Assembly: GCF_004766045.1 (NCBI RefSeq)
Contig: NZ_SPQQ01000003.1
Coordinates: 186,001-250,000, forward strand
Length of the DNA: 64,000 nucleotides
Source: Desulfosporosinus fructosivorans
GTDB taxonomy: Bacteria > Bacillota > Desulfitobacteriia > Desulfitobacteriales > Desulfitobacteriaceae
Reading direction: 5' to 3'
Part shown: one piece after another, positions 8,375-16,785 of the stretch
Numbering within the stretch: position 1 is the stretch's first letter
How the letters are laid out: each line of letters begins with the position of its first letter
Made by a program: the position numbers and the translations under genes
Notes under the pieces: model-generated
What the model was told of the DNA's origin: nothing
What the model saw: the letters and a program-made list of their open reading frames with translations, nothing else
Database searches by the model: none

Positions 8375-9402
8375 GAAAATTATTGAATACTCTCTATGTG
8401 ACTTCGCCCAATACTTATTTATCCCTTGATGGAGAAAATATTGTGATTTTAAAGGATGAGGCCGAGTTGCTGAGAGTTCCCCTGCATAATCTGGAGGGCA
8501 TTGTTGCCTTTGGCTATACCGGCGCCAGTCCGGCTCTGATGGGTGCCTGCGCCAAGCGCAATATCGCTTTGAGTTTTATGAAGCCCAGCGGAAAATTCCT
8601 GGGCAGGGTGGTTGGCGAAGTTAAAGGCAATGTTACCTTGCGCAAGACTCAATACAGGTTATCGGAGGATGCAGCAGAAAGCCATAAAATTGCACAATCC
8701 TTTATCTTAGGAAAAATATATAACGCCCGCTGGGTGGTGGAGCGGGCAACCAGGGATCATGGGGCCAGGCTGGATGTGGATAAATTAAAAGGAGTCTGTC
8801 AGACCCTGGTCAAGGCTTTGAAGCTGGTTGAAAATAGTCAGAATTTAGAGCAGCTCCGGGGATTTGAAGGGGAAGCCGCGGCCCAGTACTTCCGAGTATT
8901 GGATGATTTGATTCTTCAGCAAAAAGATGATTTTTATTTTAATTCCCGGAACAAACGTCCTCCCCTGGACAATGTCAACGCCATGCTTTCCTTTGTCTAT
9001 ACCCTTTTGGCCCATGATGCTGCGGCGGCGTTGGAAACCGTTGGGCTGGACCCCTATGTGGGATTTCTGCACCGGGATAGGCCGGGGAGGATTTCCCTGG
9101 CCCTGGATTTGATGGAAGAGCTGCGGGCTGTCTATGCGGACCGATTTGTCATTTCTTTAATTAATAAACGAGAAGTCAATGGTAGCGGCTTTACCCGGAT
9201 GGAAAATGGAGCAGTTATTATGGATGACGATACGCGAAAAGCTGTTCTTAAAGCTTGGCAAAGCAGGAAGCAGGAAGAAATCAGGCATCCCTTTCTGCAG
9301 GAAAAAATGGAATGGGGATTGGTGCCTTATGCCCAGGCTATGCTGCTGGCCCGGTTTATCCGGGGGGATTTGGACGGGTACCCGGCCTTTATGTGGAAGT
9401 AG
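8371..9402 (+). CDS. cas1: Cas1 spacer integrase, type I-C
   Basis: 343 residues, full length. Cas1 is the metal-dependent integrase that inserts new spacers at the leader end. The N-terminal beta domain begins MRKLLNTLYVTSPNTYLSLD. The helical catalytic domain carries GFEGEAAAQYF, HRDRPGRISLALDLMEELR and the KRPPLDNVNAMLSFVYTLL stretch typical of the I-C branch, supplying the conserved Glu and His metal ligands. It is coupled to cas4 by an ATGA overlap. Confidence 0.97.
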   Translation: MRKLLNTLYVTSPNTYLSLDGENIVILKDEAELLRVPLHNLEGIVAFGYTGASPALMGACAKRNIALSFMKPSGKFLGRVVGEVKGNVTLRKTQYRLSEDAAESHKIAQSFILGKIYNARWVVERATRDHGARLDVDKLKGVCQTLVKALKLVENSQNLEQLRGFEGEAAAQYFRVLDDLILQQKDDFYFNSRNKRPPLDNVNAMLSFVYTLLAHDAAAALETVGLDPYVGFLHRDRPGRISLALDLMEELRAVYADRFVISLINKREVNGSGFTRMENGAVIMDDDTRKAVLKAWQSRKQEEIRHPFLQEKMEWGLVPYAQAMLLARFIRGDLDGYPAFMWK

Positions 9403-9418
9403 GTGAGAAGATATTTTA

Positions 9419-9703
9419 GTGCTTATCACATATGATGTAAATACTCAAACGGCGGCGGGGAGAAAGCGACTGCGTCAAATTGCTAGGCAATGTGTGAATT
9501 ATGGACAGCGTGTTCAGAATTCGGTTTTTGAATGTGTGTTGGATGCGGCCAAATTCCGTGAGGTACAGCATAAGCTGGAGCAAATTATTGATAAGGATAC
9601 GGATAGCCTGAGGTTTTATTTGTTGGGCAATAATTACAAGAATAAGGTTGAGCATGTGGGGGCCAAAGCTTCCTTTGATGTTGAGGATACGCTGATCATT
9701 TAG
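9419..9703 (+). CDS. cas2: Cas2 adaptation protein
   Basis: 94 residues starting at a GTG, with AGGTGAG at 9401-9407 as ribosome site. The start MLITYDVNTQTAAGRKRLRQ carries the conserved beta-strand and Asp of Cas2. The protein ends SFDVEDTLII, the usual I-C ending. Cas2 dimers bridge two Cas1 dimers in the integration complex. It is the last gene of the operon and is followed directly by the array 2 leader. Confidence 0.96.
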   Translation: MLITYDVNTQTAAGRKRLRQIARQCVNYGQRVQNSVFECVLDAAKFREVQHKLEQIIDKDTDSLRFYLLGNNYKNKVEHVGAKASFDVEDTLII

Positions 9704-9870
9704 TGCGAATGTGAAGCGAACATAAAATCCCTGGGGGATTCGCACCGCGAGATGACAGGAATTTTGATGAAAAATGACGATAATATTGGATTTGTAAGGC
9801 GGTTCGTGGAAAGAATGCATGAATTTTAATAAAAACCTTTGATAGGAGATAGTTTTATTAGTTTTTTGCG
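9704..9870 (+). promoter_or_regulatory. Leader of CRISPR array 2
   Basis: These 167 bp between cas2 and the first perfect repeat hold no gene and have the position and AT-rich 3' end expected of a type I-C leader, where transcription starts and new spacers are inserted. Confidence 0.75.
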
Positions 9871-10966
9871 GTCGCTCCCGGTATGGGAGCGTGGATTGAA
9901 ATTTTTAGCATTTCTAAATAAGTTGGCTTTACTGCCCGTCGCTCCCGGTATGGGAGCGTGGATTGAAATGGTTGTATCCATGGCTTGTTGCATCAGGACC
10001 TCCGTCGCTCCCGGTATGGGAGCGTGGATTGAAATGTGCAATCATTCCATGCTAGACAAGTATCATTGCAGTCGCTCCCGGTATGGGAGCGTGGATTGAA
10101 ATATCCCTGGTCCATCCTAGGTCAGCTTTCTCTTGCAGTCGCTCCCGGTATGGGAGCGTGGATTGAAATCATAAAGAAGGATTTGCCTGAGTTACGTCCA
10201 CCAACGTCGCTCCCGGTATGGGAGCGTGGATTGAAATTCACCTGCTATGTCCACGCCTTGACCGTACCAAGTCGCTCCCGGTATGGGAGCGTGGATTGAA
10301 ATTGAAATCTTTTGTTTCGTTTCCTCGGAATGTTTAGTCGCTCCCGGTATGGGAGCGTGGATTGAAATTTAATCAGCGTTACCTATACGGAAAACGAAAT
10401 CGGTCGCTCCCGGTATGGGAGCGTGGATTGAAATTTTAAACTCGCTTGCTTACTCGGAGGTAACAACGTGTCGCTCCCGGTATGGGAGCGTGGATTGAAA
10501 TTTATATACGTCGTTTAATTAACAGAACATAGCCAAGTCGCTCCCGGTATGGGAGCGTGGATTGAAATCCATCAAACAGTAAGGGTGGTCGCCCAAAGAA
10601 AGGGTCGCTCCCGGTATGGGAGCGTGGATTGAAATTGCTGTGCTGTGCGACCTTCCGTGAGTGGATTTGTCGCTCCCGGTATGGGAGCGTGGATTGAAAT
10701 CGTAGCAGGCGCGGCAATAACTTTCGCAAGTAACGTCGCTCCCGGTATGGGAGCGTGGATTGAAATTTGTGCTTGTACATATGTTGGCGCAATCAAAACA
10801 AAGGTCGCTCCCGGTATGGGAGCGTGGATTGAAATCTTGAGCCTTTCGTGCTCCCGATGTTCCCGGAAGTCGCTCCCGGTATGGGAGCGTGGATTGAAAT
10901 AGAATCCTTGTCTATCAAGGTAATCGCACCATAAGGTCGCTCCCGGTATGGGAGCGTGATTGAAAT
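9871..10966 (+). CRISPR. Type I-C CRISPR array 2
   Basis: Seventeen repeats start at 9871, 9938, 10004, 10071, 10138, 10206, 10271, 10337, 10403, 10470, 10537, 10604, 10669, 10735, 10804, 10869 and 10936, with 16 spacers of 33-37 bp. The repeat has GTCGCTCCCGGTATGGGAGC in its hairpin half and the handle GTGGATTGAAAT. All copies are identical except the last, which lacks one G in the handle, so the old end is on the right. The stem differs from array 1 (7-bp stem with 5-base loop here, 8-bp stem with 3-base loop there), while pairing is kept in both. One spacer (10569-10603) reads SNSKGGRPKK, reminiscent of phage small terminase starts; this is only a hint. Confidence 0.98.
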
Positions 10967-11367
10967 TATATCTATGCACAGGACCAGTATATTGAAATTT
11001 ACGATAACAATCAGAAAAACTATCAGATTACCGTTGCCACTCAGATGGTCTGAGGCAAATTGTTATCAGGGGAGCTATGCGCCTTATTGTCCGCCAGGGA
11101 ATCAAGCTTAATTACCGCAGATGGATTGTCTCCGGCAATGAAGTGGCAGGTGCAAAATGGTTAACAAAGAAAGTGATTAATAACTGCAGCACTCTGGGGC
11201 GGTCTCCGGTCGCTTCTAAGTTTTTAACTTTTTTGGCAATGGATATACAATTGGTTCTACATGGAGATTGAAATTTTTGAGGCAGGAAAAAGAAGCTAAT
11301 GATGGAACTAATTAGGAGAAGAATATGCAAATAAGCAGGAAAGAAGGTCTTTCAGTTGAGGAGAATA
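10967..11367. other. Gap after array 2
   Basis: No intact gene was found. A broken frame starting at 10970 reads YAQDQYIEIYDNNQKNYQIT before a stop, and a 64-codon frame at 11077-11271 reads RQGIKLNYRRWIVSGNEVAG. Neither was recognised, and both look like gene debris. An isolated ATTGAAAT at 10991-10998 may be a last eroded repeat end. Confidence 0.4.
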
Positions 11368-11792
11368 ATGCCCTTTTTATCCACCTGCGGATTATTACCG
11401 CAACGAGTTGGCCCCCTAGACGAGGAAATTTGTTCACTGCTTGCCAAGCGTAAGGAGCTGTCAGATGAAAATCCTGGTTTTCCCGATTCGGATTTGATTT
11501 CGAAATGGAGCCAAAAGTTTGCTCTTAACGTGAATTGGCTGCGTAGAATGTTTGTGGTATATTTGCAAGGCGAGGAATGTTACTAACCTCCTGTAGAACC
11601 CACGGGGTTTTTGAAGTTTATTCCGGTCTTAAAATCCGTGACGATTGAAAATTTCTCCCATACAGTACGTATATGAAACAATACAGCAATGCCAGCATTG
11701 TGTATGTGGAAACTGAACTGATTGCTTCCGGACGATTCGTCAGCTTAGGGCATGCCGGCTTTGAATTATCGATTGCTCCCGAGGATTTTTGA
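11368..11792 (+). pseudogene. Conserved hypothetical protein, nonsense plus frameshift
   Basis: The ATG at 11368 follows GAGGAG and starts a frame containing LDEEICSLLAKRKELSDENP, GFPDSDLISKW and LRRMFVVYL. That frame stops at 11584 (TAA) but reads on with PPVEPTGFLKFIPVLKSVTI. A shift near 11667 then continues with MKQYSNASIVYVETEL and ends at 11790. Together these look like one protein of about 140 residues. I recall similar chorismate-mutase-like-length hypothetical proteins with GNPGFP motifs in Firmicutes, but no function is known to me. Confidence 0.6.
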
Positions 11793-11827
11793 TGAAGATA
11801 AAAACAGTTATCTTAGACCCGGCCGGC

Positions 11828-11866
11828 TGTCTCCAAAATTAATACCCGCGTACGATTTTGGAGACA
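11828..11866. terminator. Hairpin downstream of the DUF2922 gene
   Basis: A perfect 12-bp stem (11828-11839 with 11855-11866) surrounds a 15-base loop, 45 bp beyond the stop of the minus-strand DUF2922 gene. The upstream arm ends in AAAAT. It is a possible terminator for the DUF1659-DUF2922 pair. Confidence 0.4.
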
Positions 11867-11910
11867 AGCCAAGGAGAAAACGCTCACCCTTGCCGGGAAT
11901 GCAGCGGTGT

Positions 11911-12150
11911 TTAAGCCTGAGGCGGGTCGAATAGATCATCGGTAACAGTTCCGATGACCTTAACGTCCCGTAGGCCTGTGAGGGCGCCGCTGGTCGTCAG
12001 GAAAATATTGCTGGAGACAATCGTATTCATAACGGTCAGGACCTCAGCTTGATTCAGGTCTTCCCGGGGATTGGGAATTGTTATAGTAAACGTCTTTCCT
12101 CCCTCGGTGGCAAAACTTAACCTGACCACTTTGGTATTGCTTGTAGCCAC
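11911..12150 (-). CDS. DUF2922 family small protein
   Basis: 79 residues starting at a GTG, with a strong AGGAGGTGAG ribosome site. The start MATSNTKVVRLSFATEGGKT and the end TVTDDLFDPPQA match the DUF2922 family of Firmicutes, usually 70-80 residues and of unknown function. It lies 69 bp after the DUF1659 gene, a common pairing in spore-forming Firmicutes, and the two are probably cotranscribed leftward. Confidence 0.85.
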   Translation of the reverse strand: MATSNTKVVRLSFATEGGKTFTITIPNPREDLNQAEVLTVMNTIVSSNIFLTTSGALTGLRDVKVIGTVTDDLFDPPQA

Positions 12151-12219
12151 AAACTCACCTCCTTCTCTTTGGATTTTCTTAAACGGTTACTCCTCTGTCA
12201 GCCTGAAATTTTTTCTCAA

Positions 12220-12411
12220 CTACACGTCCAGCAGCGGCTGCAGTGACAGGCTGAACAAGGCCTGAGCCACATCGTAAAGGGCTTCTTCGGAGGCATCCGC
12301 CCGCACATAGCTCAGGCTTTTTTGCCTAGTTACCGGGCTTCCGGTGGGAGTAGATCCGGTTTGGTAAATTGCTATCAGTGCCGAATTCAAAGGTTCAGCT
12401 ATAATTGACAT
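12220..12411 (-). CDS. DUF1659 family small protein
   Basis: 63 residues from the ATG at 12411, which follows AAAGGAG; a longer frame starting ten codons earlier includes that ribosome site and is rejected. The sequence MSIIAEPLNSALIAIYQTG and the ending ALFSLSLQPLLDV fit DUF1659. The function is unknown. It is first in a leftward pair with the DUF2922 gene. Confidence 0.8.
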   Translation of the reverse strand: MSIIAEPLNSALIAIYQTGSTPTGSPVTRQKSLSYVRADASEEALYDVAQALFSLSLQPLLDV

Positions 12412-12513
12412 TTTCTTGCTCCTTTCTGATCGTTTTGACAAACCGGCTGTTCCGGCATGTCCCTATATTCTATGGGCTTGTACCCCAGGGGGTTATCCTC
12501 TGGCACAAAAGGA

Positions 12514-12549
12514 ATGTCCGAACCAGCTGATGTTGCCTGCTTCGGACAT
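12514..12549. repeat. Short inverted repeat
   Basis: ATGTCCGAA at 12514-12522 pairs perfectly with TTCGGACAT at 12541-12549 around an 18-base loop. It lies between the DUF1659 start and the DUF3102 gene, and its role is unknown. Confidence 0.4.
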
Positions 12550-12680
12550 GATCTTAGCCGGGATTGTCACCAGATTCCCAATTTTGTAAGGTGATTTGCC
12601 AGATTCATAGCCAAGCTTTCACCATTCGAAACCCGCCTACGTATGCTGTAATTAAAGCTATTGAAAAGGCGGGAATCAAA

Positions 12681-13472
12681 ATGGATGAAACCAGCACTGA
12701 ACGTACTCCCCAAAGCATCGCGGCTGAGATTAATAGGATCAAACAACAGACTTGTAAAATTATGCTTACCAATGCCCTGGAGATCGGCAAGCGCCTGAAG
12801 GAGGCCAAGGACCTGCTCCCCCATGGAGAATGGGGGAAATGGCTGGTAGAATCGGTGAGCTATTCCCAGCGCACAGCCAACAGGCTAATGCAGCTCTTTG
12901 AAGAATATGGAGATAAACTATTCGCTTCCACCGCTGAGGGCGACAGGTCAAATTCGTCGGCGCCGACGAATTTGACCTACTACCAAGCCATTCTCCTGCT
13001 GGGGATTCCGGAAGATGAGCGGGAAAAATTTATATTGCAGCATGATGTTAAGAATATGACCACCCGGGAGCTGGATCAGGCGCTCAAAGAACAGAACCAA
13101 ACCCCTCCGGAGAAAGAGCAGGCTCAAGTCACGCCCATGTCCAATAACCCTGGGGAAATCAAGATAGAATATCAAACCGTCAAAAAAACCGACAAACCCA
13201 TAAGCAGGCCAAAAACTGCAGCCTCCCAGGCATTTACTACGGAGTATGAAGAAAGATGCACCGCTTGCTGCAAAACTATCGCCGATACATTTTACGAGCT
13301 CCTGGTAGCCCTCAGCCACCTGGCTAGACTTGATCTGGCGGTGAAGGAGAAATGCAGTAAAGACGCGAGCAAGCTTGCTGAAAATATGGTCGAAAAGCTT
13401 AAAGAGTGGCCACCTGTTCCCACGATGAATATGAGGAAGGTTGAAACCTACGCTCCCCATGAAAGGTGGTAA
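12681..13472 (+). CDS. DUF3102 family protein
   Basis: 263 residues from the ATG at 12681, where the family usually begins (MDETSTERTPQSIAAEINRI). The open frame extends 39 codons further upstream, but that part does not resemble the family. The conserved DUF3102 core is EIGKRLKEAKDLLPHGEWGK followed by VSYSQRTANRLMQLFEEYG, a helical region found in phage- and plasmid-related proteins of unknown function. A central Gln/Lys-rich linker follows, then a helical C-terminus with a Cys pair (CTACC). About 190 bp of its core is nearly duplicated at 58797-58990. Confidence 0.8.
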   Translation: MDETSTERTPQSIAAEINRIKQQTCKIMLTNALEIGKRLKEAKDLLPHGEWGKWLVESVSYSQRTANRLMQLFEEYGDKLFASTAEGDRSNSSAPTNLTYYQAILLLGIPEDEREKFILQHDVKNMTTRELDQALKEQNQTPPEKEQAQVTPMSNNPGEIKIEYQTVKKTDKPISRPKTAASQAFTTEYEERCTACCKTIADTFYELLVALSHLARLDLAVKEKCSKDASKLAENMVEKLKEWPPVPTMNMRKVETYAPHERW

Positions 13473-13517
13473 ATCGAAGGGCAAGAGATATCCCTTTAGA
13501 TGAAGGAGAGTACGACA

Positions 13518-13565
13518 ATGATTGATATCGATATAACAGCTGGAGGGCTTTTTGCCAGATCGTAA
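13518..13565 (+). CDS. Possible 15-residue peptide
   Basis: ATG at 13518 follows GAAGGAGAG with good spacing and encodes MIDIDITAGGLFARS, ending at the start of a T-rich hairpin. There is no family match. It could be a leader peptide or chance. Confidence 0.2.
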   Translation: MIDIDITAGGLFARS

Positions 13566-13658
13566 GGTCTGCCTTTTTTGTTTTTTCTTGGATTATTTTT
13601 ACTATCATGGGAGGAGATGAGCGGAAAATGTAGAAATATTAGGGTGGAATAATTTATG
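13551..13658 (+). repeat. Direct repeat copy 1 (about 107 bp)
   Basis: From TTTGCCAGATC to TTTATGTG this stretch is nearly identical to 17448-17555. It includes a small hairpin (CCAGA/TCTGC) with a T-rich tail and, inside, a ribosome site with an 11-codon frame, MSGKCRNIRVE. Sequences outside the two copies are unrelated, which fits a small mobile or duplicated unit. Confidence 0.7.
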
Positions 13659-13858
13659 TGGCAAAAAGGAATTTGAAGAATCAGTTGAGCGTGATAAGGG
13701 AGCTATGGGCGACAAATTTGATATTTAGTTTACTCTGTATTTATAACGTAGTTGCGTATTTTATTCAGAAGTATGATTTTGCTCTGAGGAAGATAGGTCG
13801 CCAGGATTATTCGAAATCGGGAAGGGCGTCCCGGCTTAGTAAAGATGCACTGTGTTAG
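13658..13858 (+). CDS. Doubtful small membrane-like ORF
   Basis: 66 codons from a GTG, with one hydrophobic stretch (LIFSLLCIYNVVAYF). The start lies exactly at the edge of a 107-bp direct repeat, and its 3' end belongs to a second repeat shared with 14563-14627. It probably crosses junctions of gene debris. No family was recognised. Confidence 0.2.
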   Translation: MAKRNLKNQLSVIRELWATNLIFSLLCIYNVVAYFIQKYDFALRKIGRQDYSKSGRASRLSKDALC

Positions 13859-13882
13859 TTTATGGATTTTCTGGGTGGGAAG
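13818..13882 (+). repeat. Diverged repeat left of dinB gene
   Basis: The region around GGGAAGGGCGTCCCGGCTTA and TTTTCTGGGTGGG is similar to 14561-14627 on the other side of the DinB gene. The two copies differ at about one base in six. They may be duplicated ends of a lost gene or marks of an insertion event. Confidence 0.5.
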
Positions 13883-13978
13883 CGTTTGTAAGTAAGCAGA
13901 CTACTTAAATGGTGCTTGCGGCGATAATTTGGTTTTTTGTGAATGCTTTTATATAATAATCATGGAGGTGTGATTGAT

Positions 13979-14452
13979 TTGAGAGAATTTTTATTTAATC
14001 AACTAAAGGTAATTCGTAGTAACACCATTAATGCAGTGAAAGAACTCAATGAAAGCCAATCAGATTCGGTACCTGTAGGATTCAATAATAACATCCGCTG
14101 GAATCTCGGTCATATTTATTTAGTTCAAGAACACTTTGCTTTTGGCTTTACACAAGAACAAAAACAAATGATAGTACCGGATGGATTTAAAGATTTATTT
14201 TGGCTTGGCACCAAGCCCTCTGAGTGGAAGGTACACCCACCAACATTACCTGAGTTGATTCAAGTACTTCAAGATCAAACGAATCGAATAGAAGAAAAGC
14301 TTAACAACCGACTGGAAGAGACCGTTGCAAAGCCATTCACTATGCCTTCTGGATTAACATTAAAGACTATAGGCGAATTCCTTACATTTTCTATGTATCA
14401 TGAAGGTAGGCATTTTGAAATAATTAAAATGTTAAATAGATTTAGTGAATAA
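13979..14452 (+). CDS. DinB/YfiT-like four-helix protein
   Basis: 157 residues from the TTG at 13979, which sits eight bases after GGAGGTG; an ATG at 13943 lies upstream of that ribosome site. DinB-superfamily proteins are four-helix bundles with a His-based metal site and often act in bacillithiol-dependent or stress reactions. Here RWNLGHIYLVQEHF supplies one conserved His, and the C-terminal SMYHEGRHFEI supplies the HxxxH pair expected for metal binding. It has its own terminator and is flanked by a diverged repeat. Confidence 0.8.
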   Translation: MREFLFNQLKVIRSNTINAVKELNESQSDSVPVGFNNNIRWNLGHIYLVQEHFAFGFTQEQKQMIVPDGFKDLFWLGTKPSEWKVHPPTLPELIQVLQDQTNRIEEKLNNRLEETVAKPFTMPSGLTLKTIGEFLTFSMYHEGRHFEIIKMLNRFSE

Positions 14453-14653
14453 AGCTTGTGCCTTCGCCGGTTAACGCGAATGCCTCGATACGAAAAAAGA
14501 ATTTATTGTAATTAGAGACATTTCATTTTGTAACTTATCTACTTGTCGGCTCATTCCCAGATGGGGAAGGGTGTCCCGGCTTGGTAAAGAGGTGCTGTGG
14601 TAGTTAAGTGACTTTCTGGGTGGGTAGAAATTATAAATCCTAATTACTACGAT
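14453..14653. other. Gap after dinB with diverged repeat
   Basis: No gene was found. Bases 14561-14627 are the second copy of the repeat found at 13818-13882. Confidence 0.5.
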
Positions 14654-14689
14654 CTCCTACACAAATTGAAGTGTAGGAGTTTTTTTTTA
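14654..14689 (+). terminator. Rho-independent terminator
   Basis: CTCCTACAC (14654-14662) pairs perfectly with GTGTAGGAG (14671-14679), followed by a run of T at 14680-14688. It is the likely end of the dinB transcript. Confidence 0.9.
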
Positions 14690-14799
14690 TCCGTTAATTC
14701 CTTGTTTCGCCCTGTTTCGCTGTCAATCTAGAATATAGTTGTCTGAAGGATAAACCATTAAGTAAAAGGAATTAGGAAATATGACATGAGTTTTATTGT

Positions 14800-15243
14800 T
14801 TACTTTGTTTCATACCATCTTTGATAAAGAAAAATAATAGGAACAAGGCTTAATAACAATAAAAAAAGACCGAAATTACTCATGTTATTCATCTTGTAAA
14901 GCCCAAATCTTTGGAAAATAAATGGACTAATTATAAATGCTTGAAAAGCATCTATAATTATATTTGCTCCAAAAAATAACCAAACATTTGAATAAGTAAA
15001 ATAGAATATAAGAATTGTGGTGACGGGAAGAAGACCAAAATTAAATGATGAAATATTTCTAAGAAAAAATACATTATCTGTAACATCCCACCAATGCCAT
15101 ACTTCTGCCATTTGCCAGTAAATTGTAGTTAAGAATATAGTAAAGAATGCAACCGATGAAAAATGTCTTACCCGTTTTGAATCTAATGGTATAAGTAAAA
15201 ACCACGGTACGATAAGTAATGCCCATAATAATAATTGTCCCAA
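14800..15243 (-). CDS. CBO0543-like integral membrane protein
   Basis: 147 residues with about four or five membrane segments (for example LLLWALLIVPWFLLIPL, VAFFTIFLTTIYW, TTILIFYFTYSNVWLFF and FLLLLSLVPIIFLY). Composition, length and the Trp-rich MAEVWHWWDV loop resemble the CBO0543 family of uncharacterised Firmicute membrane proteins. No operon partner is visible. Confidence 0.65.
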   Translation of the reverse strand: MGQLLLWALLIVPWFLLIPLDSKRVRHFSSVAFFTIFLTTIYWQMAEVWHWWDVTDNVFFLRNISSFNFGLLPVTTILIFYFTYSNVWLFFGANIIIDAFQAFIISPFIFQRFGLYKMNNMSNFGLFLLLLSLVPIIFLYQRWYETK

Positions 15244-15310
15244 TGAAGGTTACCTCACTCTCTATTTTGATTAATAACTCTCGACATAATCACTTATACA
15301 TATAAATTAT

Positions 15311-15333
15311 GCACCTATTGGGTGCTTTTTATT
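15311..15333 (+). terminator. Small hairpin with T-run
   Basis: GCACC (15311-15315) pairs with GGTGC (15321-15325), followed by TTTTTATTTT. It is a weak intrinsic terminator just before a short lysine-rich ORF. Confidence 0.45.
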
Positions 15334-15357
15334 TTGCCTTTGAAAGGAGGTGGAAAA

Positions 15358-15393
15358 ATGGCTAAAAAGTTAAAAGCCAAAAAGAAGTTCTAG
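15358..15393 (+). CDS. Possible 11-residue lysine-rich peptide
   Basis: ATG at 15358 follows a near-perfect AAAGGAGGTG ribosome site and encodes MAKKLKAKKKF. The strength of the ribosome site suggests real translation, but there is no family match. A tetranucleotide repeat follows 12 bp downstream. Confidence 0.35.
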   Translation: MAKKLKAKKKF

Positions 15394-15405
15394 GCATTCA
15401 ATCAC

Positions 15406-15435
15406 TTATTTATTTATTTATTTATTTATTTATTT
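15406..15435 (+). repeat. TTAT tetranucleotide tract
   Basis: Thirty bases of seven and a half uninterrupted TTAT units. Such tracts are rare in bacteria and prone to slippage. It lies between a short peptide ORF and an open frame of 39 codons (15457-15576). Confidence 0.9.
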
Positions 15436-15456
15436 GCCTAAAAAAGGGGGGGAGCA

Positions 15457-15576
15457 CTGAGTGAACAAGAGGTAGCCGATCTGGCCATTGTGGACCACAT
15501 TATGGCGGGGACATTAGCTGGGACCGAACATACGAAAAAAGAACCTTATATAATAAGGTCCAATGAAAGCATTTAA
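15457..15576 (+). CDS. Short ORF without a clear start
   Basis: A frame reading LSEQEVADLAIVDHIMAGTL and ending KKEPYIIRSNESI is open from 15442 and has only a CTG at 15457 near the GGAG-rich sequence. It is unrecognised and could be a fragment. Confidence 0.25.
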   Translation: MSEQEVADLAIVDHIMAGTLAGTEHTKKEPYIIRSNESI

Positions 15577-15639
15577 AAGATTTTAGCGATTAAAGTGGCT
15601 TGGGGCACATGCTAGCTCCGATGCGTTGTGTGCCAGTAG

Positions 15640-16785
15640 CTAAAACCAGCGTTTAAACCAGTATTTTTCGAACGCTACTTTAGCCCAATAGGCAAGCCTG
15701 GTTGGTCGTAACAAAGTAATATAAGGCTGAGGTTTCTTATAATAATGAACTGTTGAATAGCGGGCTCGACCGAACCCGGTATTCATCATACACATACCTT
15801 TTCCCTTATAAAAAAATCTAGGCTTTAACCCTTTTGATAATGAAATGATATTTTTCGCCACCACAACGGCTTGGGCATGGGCAAAAGCTCCTGCTTTTGG
15901 AGCATATGCGCCAATTACTGGTAACCTAATTGCAGTAGCATCTCCAATAGCATAAACACTGGGATAGCATGTTTCCAGGGTGCGCAGATTCACATCCACG
16001 AATCCGCTGTTGTCTACCAAGTCTGTATTACGTAGCACTTCCGGGGTCCAATGGGGAGCGACACCCAACAAAAGATCCGCAGGAATTTTTGTGCCATGAT
16101 CTAAGATCAGGGCGTTCTTTTCAACTCTCAAAACCTTAGCCTCAGTAATTATTTCTATATTTTTTTCGTTAAGCATTTTTCTAACACTTTGGCCAACTTT
16201 TGGTGAAGCCAAAGGCTCAGGTGAAAAATCCGGGGTAACTATAGTAAGTTTAACTTTATGGCGAAGCCCACGTTGGCGGAAAAATTGATCAAGAAGAAAC
16301 ATCATTTCATAAGGAGCAGGGGGGCATTTATAAGGCAAGCTGGAAATGAAAAATACGATCTGGCCGGAAGAAAAACTGCTTAACCTTTGATTTGTTTTTA
16401 TAACGTCGTTAAAATCATATGCATTTAAGGCAAATTCACTAAACCCTGGTACTGTCTCCTGATGGTACTCCACTCCAAGAGATATTATGAGATAATCGTA
16501 ATCTAAATCTCCTTCATCAGTAGTTACCCGATGACCGGGTAAATCGAGTTTTATTACCTCACTACGCAAAACTTTGATTTTCTTTCTTTCTAATTGTTTC
16601 AAATCTCGGGTTATTTTTGAGGCTTTTCTCTCTCCGATCATTAAGAGAGGAAAAGAAGAAGAAAAATAGTGATTTGGTTCCCGATCAACCACTGTTACCT
16701 GCATCGAAGACCCCATGGCTTTTTTAAGAGCGTTTGCAGCAACTATGCCACCAATTCCACCGCCAAGAATTAGAGTTTTTTTCAT
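15640..16785 (-). CDS. Sulfide:quinone oxidoreductase-like FAD flavoprotein
   Basis: 381 residues from the ATG at 16785, which follows GAGGTGGG; a GTG three codons upstream overlaps that site. SQR-family enzymes oxidise sulfide and pass electrons to membrane quinone. The N-terminal FAD motif is TLILGGGIGGIVAANAL. The middle has YKCPPAPYE with the cysteine conserved in SQR and flavocytochrome c, and the second FAD site is YAIGDATAI near residue 285. The C-terminal GKGMCMMNTGFGRARY supplies the other conserved cysteine, and the aromatic tail (YWAKVAFEKYWFKRWF) fits membrane attachment. The substrate is not proven. It appears to be a single-gene unit. Confidence 0.85.
   Translation of the reverse strand: MKKTLILGGGIGGIVAANALKKAMGSSMQVTVVDREPNHYFSSSFPLLMIGERKASKITRDLKQLERKKIKVLRSEVIKLDLPGHRVTTDEGDLDYDYLIISLGVEYHQETVPGFSEFALNAYDFNDVIKTNQRLSSFSSGQIVFFISSLPYKCPPAPYEMMFLLDQFFRQRGLRHKVKLTIVTPDFSPEPLASPKVGQSVRKMLNEKNIEIITEAKVLRVEKNALILDHGTKIPADLLLGVAPHWTPEVLRNTDLVDNSGFVDVNLRTLETCYPSVYAIGDATAIRLPVIGAYAPKAGAFAHAQAVVVAKNIISLSKGLKPRFFYKGKGMCMMNTGFGRARYSTVHYYKKPQPYITLLRPTRLAYWAKVAFEKYWFKRWF

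Noticed and set aside
1..10966. Self-targeting spacers
   Set aside because: Reading the spacers against the rest of the window by eye gave no match; a real search needs the full genome.
10967..11271. Mu-type transposase C-terminus after array 2
   Set aside because: A GIKLNYRRW-like piece looked suggestive, but the order of the pieces is reversed relative to the family and there are stops between them.
13658..13858. Confident call of a 66-residue membrane protein
   Set aside because: It starts and ends inside two different repeats, so it is probably a chance frame across junctions.
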